DNA of 20,778 bases from Conidiobolus incongruus B7586 (GCA_000697335.1 JNEM01015541.1:1-20778), one strand, 5' to 3'; positions 1-10,089 are shown, numbered from the stretch's first letter. Translations and numbers: made by a program. The notes: generated from the letters alone by a model not told the origin.

Positions 1-55
1 AATTAAATAACCAATTTTAAAAAGTTAATTTTTTATTTAAAAAAATTATTATATA
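1..55. repeat. Left copy of a dispersed repeat (mariner end plus flank), interrupted by Tc1 elements
   Basis: These first bases match 13490-13550 almost base for base (shared start AATTAANAACCAATTTTAAA). There the same sequence forms the right end of a mariner element and its flank. The match stops at a run of alternating T and A where the Tc1 element begins, and resumes after the Tc1 pair at about 3136-3250, which matches 13560-13665. The window edge therefore probably cuts through a second copy of the mariner-containing repeat. Seen directly in the sequence; the larger repeat outside the window is inference. Confidence 0.7.
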
Positions 56-57
56 TA

Positions 58-90
58 CTAGCTTACAAATATAAGTTATAAAATTAAAAA
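58..90 (+). repeat. Left outer direct repeat of Tc1 copy A
   Basis: The sequence CTAGCTTACAAATATAAG and what follows is the decayed inverted counterpart of the right end of copy B (3101-3133, which reads CACTAGCCTGTAAAAGTGA on the minus strand). The differences are mainly C-to-T and G-to-A. It is the probable distal transposase-binding site. Confidence 0.75.
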
Positions 91-238
91 TATATATTTA
101 TTTTAATAACAAAAATAATTGTATATATTTAATTATTTAAAACTATAATATATAATTAAAATATATTATTTAATAATAAATAAATATATTTAAATATATT
201 TAATAAACTATTAGTAAAAATATTAACCTTTAATATTT

Positions 239-268
239 AACTAAAGTAAGTCATAAATTTGTGAGTTT
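239..268 (+). repeat. Left inner direct repeat of Tc1 copy A
   Basis: It contains AAGTAAGTCATAAATTTGTG, the counterpart of AAGGTGAGTTATAAATTTGT in copy B at 1755-1774. It lies about 180 bases inside the element end, a spacing typical of IR/DR Tc1 elements. Confidence 0.75.
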
Positions 269-1587
269 TTGAGATAAAAAGATATATTTAACAATATAAA
301 ACCATATCTTTTTTCTTTGTTATTATTTTATATAATATTTTATAGATATATTAAATTTTTTTTATTAATATTATTATTTTTAAATCCCTCTCTAACAAAA
401 TTTATTTATATATTAATTAACTTTATAAAGAAAATAAATTAACTTATAATATTATTAGAATTATTAGTGTTAGTTAGTTTATTATAGTTAAAGCTATTAA
501 AAATAATAATAAAGAAACATTTAAACTTTAACTTAAGTGTATTAAAATTATAAATAAATATAATAAAAAATATGTTTATAAATTAGTTGATATAAACAAA
601 TATAATACTATTATAAAAATATAACAAGAATTATAAAATTATACAAGAATATTAGTTAACACTAATATTATTATATATACTTTATGTTAATATAGATACC
701 ATTTATATTTTAAGAAAAAACACTTTTAATTAAAGAAATCTTATTGTAAAATTAAGTAAAAGTTTAAATATCACTATTAAAATTAAATTAAAATTAATTA
801 AAATCAAGTTATTTAGTTTTATAAAACAAAAATATATTTTATTAAATTTAATAAAAAAGTTAAATATTTTAAAAAAGATATATAATTACTTTATAACTAT
901 TATGTTAATTTTACCTAAAAGAATAATAATAGGTTAATTATTATTTAAAGATATATGTTATTTTTAAAAATAAAGTATCTTTATAAAATTATTAAAGGAA
1001 TTAATACTAAAACATACTAAAATATTCTAAACAATAAATTAAAAAAACCATTAAATAATATAAGTTAAATAAATCTAATATTATTTTTTAATAAGATAAT
1101 ACCTTTTATTTTATAATAGTTTTTATTACCAAATAACTTAAAAATAATAAGATAATAGTTATAAAATAACCTTTTTAATTTTTTAACTTTATTTTAATTA
1201 AACACTTTGGGATTAGTTAAAAAAAATTATTAAAGTTTTTTTTTAACAAAAAATTTAAATCAATTTTAAAAATATACTTAAGAAGTATAAAATAAAATTA
1301 ACCCTTCTTATTATACAAAGTTAATTGATTTTATATCTTATAAACTTAAAGAAGTTAAAAAAGTTAAAGATAAATACACTAGGTTTTAATTTTCTTTATC
1401 ACTAAAAACCTATAAATTTAAAATTTATTTTAGGTAAAATTGAAGGGTTTATATTTTAAACAATTAATAGCTAAATATCTTCATTTAATGATATATATAA
1501 TTAATAAATATAATAGATTTTAATTATTAAATTTAAATTTATTTCATTAAATATTAATTAAGTTATTAGTAAAAATATAAGTGTTTT

Positions 1588-1618
1588 TGATTTTATAACT
1601 TATTTTTGTAGGTTAGTG
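1588..1618 (-). repeat. Right outer direct repeat of Tc1 copy A
   Basis: TTTTATAACTTATTTTTGTA followed by GGTTAGTG is the inverted counterpart of the left outer repeat at 58-90. It is followed by TA. The inner partner lies at 1405-1436 (AACCTATAAATTTAAAATTT). Confidence 0.75.
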
Positions 1619-1750
1619 TATATCTTAAATAATTCCTAATTAAATAAATCTAAATTAAAATATATAATTTACTTATATTAATTGATTATAACTAACTATA
1701 TTTGATTATATTATATTAACTATTAGTTAATATATTACAACTTAAAATTT

Positions 1751-1780
1751 AACTAAGGTGAGTTATAAATTTGTGGGTTT
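1751..1780 (+). repeat. Left inner inverted/direct repeat of Tc1 copy B
   Basis: AAGGTGAGTTATAAATTTGT (1755-1774) pairs with the reverse complement of ATTTATAACTCACCTTAAG at 2931-2949, giving a clear inverted repeat about 1.2 kb apart. Confidence 0.85.
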
Positions 1781-2920
1781 ATAAGTTAAAAGGATATAAA
1801 TAACAAAACTTATATATATCTTTTTTTTCTTTTGTTGTATTATATATATTATAAAACTATTAAGTTAATATTTTAAAATTAATATTATAATATTTAAATC
1901 TCTCACTAAAAAAATTCACTTATATATTAATCAACTCTATAATAAAAATAAATTAATTTGTGAGATTATTAAAATTACTAGTATTAGCTAATCTATTATA
2001 GTTAGGGTTATTAAGAACAATGTTAAAAAAACACCTAAACTAAACTTAAGTGTGTTGAAATTATAGATAAACATGATAGAAAGTATATTTGTAGATTAGT
2101 TAGTATAGGTAAATATAATATTACTGTAAAAGTATAACAAGAATTATAAGATTATATAGGAATATTAATTAATACTAATACTATTATATATATTTTATGT
2201 TAGAATAAATACTATTTACACTTTAAGAAAAAACACCCTTAACTAAAAAAGTCCTACTATAAAACTAGATAGGAGTTTAAATATTAACACTAAAATTAAA
2301 CTAAAACTAATTAGAGTAAAGTTATTTAGTTTAATAAAACAAAGATATATTTTAATAAATCTAATAGAAAAGCTAAAGGTTTTAAAAAAGATAAAGAATT
2401 ATTTTATAACTATTATGTTATTATAGCCTAAAAATACAATAATAAGTTAATTATAGTTTAGGGATATATATTATCTTTAGATATAAGGTATCTTTATAAG
2501 TTTAATAGGGGAATTAATAATAAAATATACCAAAGTATTTTAAATAATAAATTGAAAAAAACTATTAAGTAATATAAATTAAAAAATCAAATATTATTTT
2601 CTAACAAGATAATACACTTTGTTATACTATAAATTTTACTATTAAATTGCTTAAAAATAACAAAATTATTATTATGAAATAACTTCCTCAATCTCCTAAT
2701 TTTAACCTAATTAAATATCTTTAAGATCAACAAAAAAATTAATTAAAGCTTTCCCCCCAGTAAAAAATTTAAATTAACTTTAGGAATATATTTAAGAAGC
2801 TTAGAATAATATTAATCTTGCTTAATATAAGAAGCTAGTTGATTCTATACCCTACAAACTTAAAGAAGTTAAAAAAACAAAAGGTAGATACATTAGATAT
2901 TAATTTTTCTATCAATATTA

Positions 2921-2950
2921 AAACTTGCAAATTTATAACTCACCTTAAGT
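2921..2950 (-). repeat. Right inner inverted/direct repeat of Tc1 copy B
   Basis: It is the inverted partner of 1751-1780. The outer partner, 180 bases further right at 3101-3133, shares the core TTTATRACTCAC, giving two binding-site-like repeats at this end. Confidence 0.85.
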
Positions 2951-3100
2951 ATACTTTTAGTGTTAATATTTCAATTAATAATTAATTAAATTTAACTATA
3001 TATATTATATTATAAATGAAAAATATATATTAATTACATAGTTTAATATAAGTTTATTTAAATTAGAAATGATTAAAATATTAATAGAAATGAATATATT

Positions 3101-3133
3101 TTTAATTTTATGACTCACTTTTACAGGCTAGTG
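3101..3133 (-). repeat. Right outer terminal repeat of Tc1 copy B
   Basis: On the minus strand it begins CACTAGCCTGTAAAAGTGA. This is the least decayed terminus in the window and defines the element end beside a TA-rich tract (3134-3153). Confidence 0.8.
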
Positions 3134-3135
3134 TA

Positions 3136-3250
3136 TATATATATATATATTTTAAAGGTATATAGTTTCCTATTAACTTTGTATATATTTATTTATTTCA
3201 AACTAATAATATATTTGAAAAATCAAAAATTAATAAATTTCCCATTATTT
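3136..3250. repeat. Right half of the dispersed repeat that holds the Tc1 pair
   Basis: It matches 13560-13665, with a shared core AACTAATAATATATTTGAAA followed by AATCARAAATT and AATTTCCCATT. Together with 1-55 it shows that the A and B Tc1 elements occupy one site, a TA tract, in a sequence that is uninterrupted at 13490-13665. Confidence 0.75.
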
Positions 3251-3402
3251 CAAATTTAAGGTAATATTTTATTTATTTAAATTATATTACATAAATATTA
3301 TTTAATTTAATTTGACAAATGATTTAATATACCAAAATATTAGTTTCTTAATTAATTATAAAAAATATTTATTATTAAGAATACAAAGTAATAATATCAG
3401 GT

Positions 3403-3421
3403 CTGTCTCTTATACACATCT
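3403..3421. other. Tn5 mosaic end: Nextera adapter left in the assembly
   Basis: The 19 bases CTGTCTCTTATACACATCT are an exact match to the engineered Tn5 mosaic end used in transposase-based sequencing libraries. The composition is unlike the surroundings. Immediately after it the text restarts with TCCCATTATTTCAAATTTAA, a near-identical copy of 3240-3269. That is what a false join of two reads or contigs would give. It is not a natural feature of the organism. Confidence 0.97.
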
Positions 3422-3450
3422 TCCCATTATTTCAAATTTAAGATAATATT
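3422..3450 (+). repeat. Direct repeat of 3240-3269 restarting after the adapter
   Basis: The two stretches differ only at about one position (AAGGTAAT against AAGATAAT) over some 29 bases. Given the adapter between them, they are more likely two alleles or two copies of one locus placed side by side by the assembler than a real tandem repeat. Confidence 0.7.
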
Positions 3451-3479
3451 ATAGACATTAATTTTATAATATATATATA

Positions 3480-3705
3480 ATATAACAAAAAAAGACATAT
3501 CTAAATTTAGTTATTTATATCTTCTTAATTCATAAACCAAAAAGTTTATAACTCACCTAAATGAACTTTAAGTTTTAAAATATTATATAATAGTTAATAT
3601 ATTAAAATTATTACCTTTATTTTAAATTAATTTAGATAAAAGTTATTCAAATTATAAGTAAATATATCAGTGATATTGATTTATAACTTATTTTTTAAAT
3701 TAATA
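3480..3705 (+). mobile_element. Right-end fragment of a third Tc1-type element (copy C)
   Basis: The fragment aligns with the last part of copies A and B. The A+T-rich tail of the transposase region is followed by the inner repeat AAGTTTATAACTCACCTAA (3542-3560) and then, about 140 bases on, a decayed outer repeat GATTTATAACTTATTTTTTA (3678-3697). No left part is present. The break lies close to the adapter sequence, so the truncation may be an assembly effect rather than biology. The right-end G residues are changed to A. Confidence 0.65.
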
Positions 3706-6414
3706 TATATATTTTTATTTTTTAACTTTATTTTTATTTAAATATAAAAGATTTAAAATAGGTTTTTTTTAAAATATATTAATGCTTTAATATCATGGAA
3801 ATTTATATTTTGATTGATTTTAGAAAATTTTATTATCAATATTAAAAAATAAAAAAAAATAATAATGAATAATATTGAAAAATACCTTTTTAATTTTTTT
3901 TTAATATTTAACAATTTTGAGGATTTTATATTTTTATTATGATAAAATTAGATTAAAAGATTAATAATTACTAATATATTCAGATATACTTGATTTAAAC
4001 AATAAACTTCCAAATAATGTTATCTTGATAAAATGATTATTATTAATATAGATATTTCTAATATGCAATATCATACCGTATTTTATATATTTTTTGAATA
4101 ATTTGTCAAATTAATAATAAGTATCAATAATCAGAGTACATTAATTATTTTATTTTTTATTTGAAAATATTATTATAATTTTTTAATGTAAAATGACTTA
4201 TAAATTATAATTATCAATATCCACTATATATATTTATTTTAGTAATTATTTAAAAACTATTTAAAATCTTAATTTTTTATAAATAACAGATAATTCAATT
4301 AAATGGAAGTATGGTAATATATAAATAATCAACTATAATAAATAATTCAAGTTAAAAAATAAACCAAATATCAAACATATAGTATCTTTATGTATTTATA
4401 CAAAAACTAATATATTTTCAAATTAGTGAATTTTATTTTTTATATTTTTCGTTGAAAATTTACTATTTTGAAAAACTTTAGGTTTAATGATTATTAATCA
4501 TTTTCATTATTAAAACCTTGAATTAACTCATTTAAAAGATCAACAATAATTATTATTAAATTTATTAATATTTATATTTATCAAATATCATAAAAAATAT
4601 TGAATATTAATATTCTTTTTCAATAACAACAAAAATAGCCATCATCTGTAACCTATTTATAATCTATTTGAATCTACAATTGTATATTTTTAGTAAATAA
4701 AATTGGAAATTCCATTTTAATATTGTATATTTGAAATTATACACAGGTTTAAACAAGATTTTAGAAACGATGTACATCGGTTAATTCTAAGTTTGATTTT
4801 ATAATAATACATACTAATTCACATAAAAAGTCAAAAAAAATTGGGCTTTGAATTTCTTGTACATTGTAAATTAAAAAGGCAATTATATAATTTGTTATCC
4901 TTGGAAATTCAATACATTTAGAATAAATTCAAAAAAGTATTCCAATTAATATAGAAATCGAAAATTTGTTAATTATCTATATTTAGTGAAAAACAAATTA
5001 ATCGAAATAATTACTGAACATCAATCTTTGTGTTGAGTATTGAAATTTCCATTATATATAGATTTTAAACATTGATAAATTTTCATTTTTTCCATTTCAA
5101 ATGTATTTTATAAGGATTTTTTATAATATTTACATTAATCAAAAAAAAATACGAATATTATTTGAATTTTAATTGACCTAATTCATCTTGTATTTTAAAT
5201 CAACGTATATTTCCTCTTATTATATTAAATAATAAATTTAGTATTAGAGTTATTCACAAACCATGCATTTTTCCAACAATAGAGAATTAAAAAGGAAAAT
5301 AAAATATGAAATAACTCAATATAATTGAGTTAATATAAACTTGATATAAGAATGTCTCTCAAATAATTATTCGTATACTTTATTTAATATCATATATTAA
5401 AAATAAATATTTAATCTTTAAATAATATTCTGTGTTATAAAAAATTATAATTTTTAGTATTTTAATAATCAATAAAAGCTATTGAGAGGATAATTAAAAT
5501 TAAAGTAATTGGTAATTAATAGAATTTTTCAAACTATTGTAATATTAATAATATATTATTTAAAAATATATTATATTACATATTAAAATTTTAAGGCATT
5601 GTATTATAGATTTAGTTAAATATTAGGAAATATTTATTATGAAGATTTCAATAATTTAAAAGCTATTTAAAAATATTTATATTTTATTTATGTTATAAAT
5701 TATAAATAATCTGTGAATATATTTATTAATCTTGAGAATTCATAATTTCGATATAGTTAATAGGATATCATATTAAACAAATTTTTTAAAAATTAACAAT
5801 AACTAAATTTATGGTAAAAATAAGATCATTCATTATATTACAAAGTAATTTCATATTTATCAAAAAAAGTAAAAATATAAAAATCTAAGGATTAAATGAT
5901 AAATATTATTGATACATCAATCAATATTTATATTTCTAGAATCTTTATTGTTCTTTTACCCTATAGTATAAATTTGAATGAAATATTGATTGATTTATTC
6001 TGAAAAAATAATATATTAATATATATATATATATATTGATTTCAGGTATTAAATCATTCTAGAATTTTATATATTATACACATGGATGTAATATTTAAAA
6101 CAACAATAATTAATCTTATCATCTAAATACTTTTTTCATTTTTGTGATGGATGTTGTTGTTCTGTTTTATACATTAAAAATGAATAATTATTATCAGATT
6201 TTAAAATTCTGAAAATATTTTCTAAATATTAAATGATTTTGTTTGAAATAGCAACTATAAAGAGAATTTATATAGATAATAAAATAATTTACTATCAGTT
6301 AAAATGATGAATTAACTATTATTATATAAAATTTATTATCGTCTATAAATTTTTTCAATCTTCACTCATATAATATTGATTATTTAAATTTTTCAATTGA
6401 ACTTGAAAAATAAT
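3706..6414. other. A+T-rich intergenic stretch without recognisable genes
   Basis: There is no convincing coding text in any frame; open stretches are short and rich in Ile, Asn, Lys and Phe, as expected by chance at this composition. The stretch holds small palindromes (CGATGTACATCG at 4768-4779 and the hairpin at 5312-5332) and a TA tract at 6017-6036. No transposon ends like those further left were seen. Confidence 0.6.
5312..5332. other. Perfect 9-base inverted repeat with a 3-base loop
   Basis: TAACTCAAT, ATA, ATTGAGTTA. This could form a small hairpin or be a dimeric binding site, but it lies in gene-free DNA and short palindromes are expected by chance in so long an A+T-rich sequence. 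Confidence 0.3.
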
Positions 6415-6789
6415 TGTTGGGAAATAATCTTGTAAATCACTCGAAACCGCGATTACCACACTGAATCAAGAAGTCACATTGGAAAACACTCATTTCCTGA
6501 ACTCTAATATAACATTATCATGAACGAACTAATAAACATATCTCTTTTATCTTCATTTCAAAACTATTCCAGCCTCTAAGTTTTTCTCGTAACCCTCACA
6601 AAAGTTTTGAGTCGTGATGAGCGTAAGATAATTACTTTACACATAGAACCCAACTTACAGTAAGGCATTTGCACCTCATTTTGTGAACCACATCAATTTC
6701 CTATAACTCTGTGATAATCTATCGTTTACCACTGGCGATACCCTGTTTAATCTTCAAAAGTCTGTTTCCTCCCACAATTACGGACGTCA
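6415..6789 (+). mobile_element. Lone LTR-like repeat, copy 1 (fossil)
   Basis: This is a block of about 375 bases, clearly richer in G+C than its surroundings, related along most of its length to 18157-18591. It begins TGTTGGGA and ends CA. The other copy ends TCCCGACA, so the family has TG...CA termini with a short imperfect inverted repeat, as LTRs do. TAAT stands directly before and after it, a possible target duplication. No internal retrotransposon part lies beside it, so it is read as a solo LTR, probably Ty1/copia- or Ty3-like. The family is uncertain, and it is old, judging by divergence from the other copy. A non-LTR dispersed repeat remains possible. Confidence 0.55.
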
Positions 6790-8937
6790 TAATACAAATT
6801 ATTTAAAAACATATTTAGTGTTGAATGATCATGAATATTATATTTTTGTAAAAATATGAATCAAATCATTAAAAAATATTTTTATTATTCAATATTTTAT
6901 TTGTAATTATCTTAATTAATTCAAAAGTTGCACTTAATATCATTTTAACACACTATTATTTATATTATTATATTTTTAATTTTAATATAATTTCTTCTTT
7001 TTAAACAATTCAATTATTATCATATTTTGATAAAATACAAATCAGAAGAAATAAATTGAATTTATTCTATATCATTAGTTTAAATATTTAAAGAAATAAT
7101 TAAAGAGTAAAAGTATATAATTACGGATGTTTTAATATATATTCGTTAAATCATCTTATTAATGTATTAGTTAATCAAAGAATTTAATCACAAACACATA
7201 ATTTATGTGTAATTTTTTGTATATCTATGATTTGAAAATTTTCAAAATTTCATTTTGTTAATAAAACTATTATTTCAAATTTAAGATGTCTAGAATTATC
7301 GATAAAGTCCTACTATTTACTTTTTATTTAATCGGCACTTGTTCATAGCAATCTTTGTTTGCTCTCTTCATATTTAATGTAAAAAATGTTAATACTTATT
7401 CAATTATATATTTGGAATTTTACCAAAAGATCATAAAAGCTGAATAGTATATATTTTTTCCTAAACTTCACAATATTAGCACATATATTAATATGATTTG
7501 TATAAAACAATATATATTACATAATTCATAGATTGAATTTATATAATGAGAAAATTGATTCAATAATTAAAAATGACAAAATTAAATTTTGATATATGTA
7601 TACCAGAAAATGTATGAGATTTTATCTTTAAATTATATTAAGATATTTTTCATTTGGTTATATATTAGCTACCAAATAAAAATACCATTTCAAATATATA
7701 TATATAGATATTATTCATTTAATAAAGCACCAATTACTTTCTTATAAACTTTTGATTACTCACCATTGTTGAAAAATATTAAATTTTTAACCAATAAAAA
7801 TAATATATCATGTTTCAATTGGTGATATTAAGTTTAATGGTGCCAAATTTAATTTTTGATAGGTTAAATAATGTGAGCATTTATCTATTCAAAATTGGCA
7901 ATATTAGCAATATTTTATAATTAAAATGTTAATATAGAATTCTATGATTGTATATAGTTCGAAAAAATATCTGATTAAATATTATTTTCAATACATTTTT
8001 TTTAATAAATGAAGTAATATTATATTTAAAAATTTCTACTGAATGAATTGTGTAAAGTGTTTTGAAATTTAGAAAAATGTCACCACTGTTTTATGCTACA
8101 ATCCATTTTTTAAGATGCCTTGAAACTTATCTGAAAAAAAATTTCATTAAAATATGCAAATGCAGTCAATTCACACTTTTCGAGGCTTAAATCTATCAAT
8201 TATATGACAATTGGAATATAATTTTGAATTTGATAAATTGCTATCACACAGGATGCTAGATCGTAATTATAATTATATATTTTTTAATTTAACTTGAATA
8301 ACTTAATAAACTTGTAAATAATACTCTAAATTTCATTTGAGAATATTACTAGATAAGATTTGATATCAACAATCCTGATAATGACGTGATTTTAGTCACT
8401 TTATATGTCTAAATTTAGGTTGACATGAAATAAATATTAACCAACTCTAGCTTTTATTTAATGCTAATATATTACAATATGAAGTAATTTAATCCCCGTT
8501 TATAATTCAAAATTTTGAAAAATAATAATGATATTCGATATTGTAATTAATATTAACTACATTATTTGATTATTAATATTCTAATTGTAGATTTTTCTCT
8601 TTAAACATATAATTCAATAATTTAATAACATTATAAATATATTAATTTATTCAATTTCATTTATCAAATGTTAAGTAATCATAATGAATTTCCAAATTTG
8701 TAATAAATATTTGAAAACCAAAAATTTCAAATTCAAAATCAGATAATCAAAATAACCCAAAAATAATTCATAAATTTTAAAATTAAAATTATGAAATATT
8801 TTAAAATAATAAACGGAGCTACCCAAATATTAACAATCTTTAACGTATTTCTAATTTTTAATAATTTTATTAATTTAGAAATGAAAATGAATATTATCAA
8901 TTTATGAGAGTGTTTTATTATTATATCAAAATTTGAT
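6790..8937. other. A+T-rich intergenic stretch, no supported gene
   Basis: Nothing here passes for a gene. A 20-codon open frame from 7286 (MSRIIDKVLLFTFYLIGTCS) and a 37-codon one from 8077 (MSPLFYATIHFLRCLETYLK and on) look slightly more coding-like than the rest, but have no recognisable homology or continuation. The last part runs into the presumed upstream region of the receptor gene. Confidence 0.55.
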
Positions 8938-9132
8938 CCAATTGAATTAATCTAAATTAAAAAAAATAAAATAATGTAAATAGAATTGAGACGGAGTTTG
9001 ATATGGTTACATTACTGAAAAGTGACATAAAATGGTAGATAAGGCTGATATACAATATTTTATAACTCCGTTCTATTTTTACAAAGTTGTAAATTTAGGA
9101 TTTTCACAATTGAAGTGTAATATTTATTCAAA
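8938..9132 (+). promoter_or_regulatory. Presumed promoter region of the receptor gene
   Basis: The stretch has a CCAAT at 8938-8942. It also has the rare hexamer ACGGAG at 8991-8996 with its reverse complement CTCCGT at 9066-9071; as eight-mers ACGGAGTT and AACTCCGT they form an inverted pair about 65 bases apart. A further ACGGAG lies at 8813-8818. No canonical TATA box is seen; TTTTATAA at 9058-9065 is the closest. The ATG context TTCAAAATG has A at -3. Role inferred from position only. Confidence 0.35.
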
Positions 9133-10089
9133 ATGACCTTTTTACAATTAGATCCCTTTAACACCAAACCCTCAGATATTGAAGTGTATAATAATATATG
9201 GCCAAATCCTTGGATAATGCCTATATTCTTCCTCCTGATTGGAACCATTGCTTTTTTTCTTGGATTTCCAATCCTTTACGTCGTTTACAAGTATTTTAGA
9301 AGAGAACTCCATATAGATTTACAAATGGGTCTTTTTATGGTTGCAATGGATACCGCTTCATCGCTTGGAATTGCTTTTGGAGGGTTAATGAATCTCCCTC
9401 CCTTGAACTTAATGGTGAAATATCATTCTTTGTGTATTATTCAGGTATTTTGTGTTAGTACTACACTTGTTACGTCAATGTTGATTATGGGTGTTATTGG
9501 GTTGGAACGATGTCTGTTAATATGTTACAATATTAAATTAGCAGATCGAATATATTGGATGATTATTTCTGTTTGTACCTTAATTGCAATATGTAATGAC
9601 TTAATGGTTGTAATTACGGATAGTATTGGATTACAGCCTAGCGGAGGAATGTGTCATTACAGCGTTAATACTAGATATGGTCGCGCTGCTTATATTATTA
9701 TGCTATTTTCTTGTGCTGGATCATTTTCTGTACTAATCGTATCCTATTGCAAAATTGTCTATAATCGTCATATCACCTCCAGAAGAGAGCAATTAGCACT
9801 TGGATTAGATCCTGCTAAGGTTAAAAGGGAAACTAATCGAACAACAATTAAACTATTGTCGATATTAGTAATTAACTTGGTCACCAATTTACCTTATGTC
9901 ATTACACAAATTGTTGGCTTATTCGATCCCACATATTATACACCTCGAGTCGCATTTTTTACAGTTCCCTTCTTAGTACTAGCCCTTTGGTGGAATTCGG
10001 TTATATATCTGGGTCTAAATGAAAAAATCTTTAAAAAATTGAAGGAAACCGTAAATGAATGGAGAGAAAGGTATATTAGAGTCGTGTAA
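9133..10089 (+). CDS. Class A (rhodopsin-like) seven-transmembrane G protein-coupled receptor, fungal type
   Basis: An intronless reading frame of 318 residues predicts a plasma-membrane receptor that would signal through heterotrimeric G proteins; the ligand is unknown. Hydrophobic helices lie near residues 28-52, 64-87, 97-122, 138-162, 184-210, 238-263 and 273-295, with a short outer N-terminus and a basic tail. Class A landmarks are partly kept. D73 is in helix 2, C101 and C174 are placed for the usual disulfide, and E125-R126-C127 stands where DRY is expected. P254 in TNLPY stands for CWxP, and N288-S-V-I-Y292 for NPxxY. The third inner loop (about 211-237) is basic. Composition is clearly less A+T-rich than the flanks and codon use is coherent, so it looks functional. 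Similar receptors are expanded in Conidiobolus-type fungi (family knowledge). The nearest neighbours are repeats and empty DNA. Confidence 0.88.
   Translation: MTFLQLDPFNTKPSDIEVYNNIWPNPWIMPIFFLLIGTIAFFLGFPILYVVYKYFRRELHIDLQMGLFMVAMDTASSLGIAFGGLMNLPPLNLMVKYHSLCIIQVFCVSTTLVTSMLIMGVIGLERCLLICYNIKLADRIYWMIISVCTLIAICNDLMVVITDSIGLQPSGGMCHYSVNTRYGRAAYIIMLFSCAGSFSVLIVSYCKIVYNRHITSRREQLALGLDPAKVKRETNRTTIKLLSILVINLVTNLPYVITQIVGLFDPTYYTPRVAFFTVPFLVLALWWNSVIYLGLNEKIFKKLKETVNEWRERYIRVV

Larger units (their letters stand above)
56..1618 (+). mobile_element. Decayed Tc1-type DNA transposon, copy A (complete ends, dead transposase)
   Basis: This is an element of about 1.56 kb flanked by TA on both sides (54-55 and 1619-1620), as expected of the Tc1/mariner superfamily. 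Each end carries two related repeats in the IR/DR arrangement known from Sleeping Beauty: outer 56-90 and inner 239-268 on the left, inner 1405-1436 and outer 1588-1618 on the right. The transposase reads rightward but is full of stops. The second catalytic block is visible as *DN-T near 1092-1102 (ancestral QDN). The third block, ancestral SPDxNxIEHLWD, is recognisable near 1172-1212 and keeps HLWD only across a one-base slip. Compared with copy B it is more A+T-rich, mostly through C-to-T and G-to-A differences. It abuts copy B head to tail. Confidence 0.85.
1621..3133 (+). mobile_element. Decayed Tc1-type DNA transposon, copy B (better preserved transposase remnant)
   Basis: This second element, about 1.5 kb, is in the same orientation as copy A and directly behind it. 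It has a left inner repeat (1751-1780), a right inner repeat (2921-2950) and a right outer repeat (3101-3133), then TA. The left outer repeat is missing or too decayed to recognise, so the left boundary is uncertain. The transposase remnant covers roughly 1910-2930. Basic helix-turn-helix-like text such as KCVEIIDKHDRKYICRLVSI is near 2040-2100. QDN is at 2605-2613, and LPQSPNFNLIKYL*DQ is at 2683-2730. These match the family motifs QDN and WPxQSPDxNxIEyLWDQ of DD34E Tc1 transposases. The catalytic D and E read as N and K and the Trp as TAA, all G-to-A changes, so it is inactive. Confidence 0.88.

Noticed and set aside
3403-3421. A natural Tn5 or bacterial insertion sequence
   Set aside because: Only the 19-base engineered mosaic end is present, with no transposase or second end; a library adapter explains it fully.
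4768-4779. 12-base palindrome CGATGTACATCG
   Set aside because: Palindromes of this length are expected in 20 kb; no gene or repeat context gives it meaning.
7286-7348. 20-codon frame resembling a signal peptide (MSRIIDKVLLFTFYLIGTCS)
   Set aside because: Stops at once, with no clear splice donor or continuation; too short to claim.
8077-8190. 37-codon frame starting MSPLFYATIHFLRCLETYLK
   Set aside because: Somewhat coding-like, but without homology, promoter or continuation; left as unsupported.
9060-9248. Open frame of 62 codons on the minus strand
   Set aside because: It is antisense to the start of the receptor gene, which has far stronger evidence; a shadow frame.
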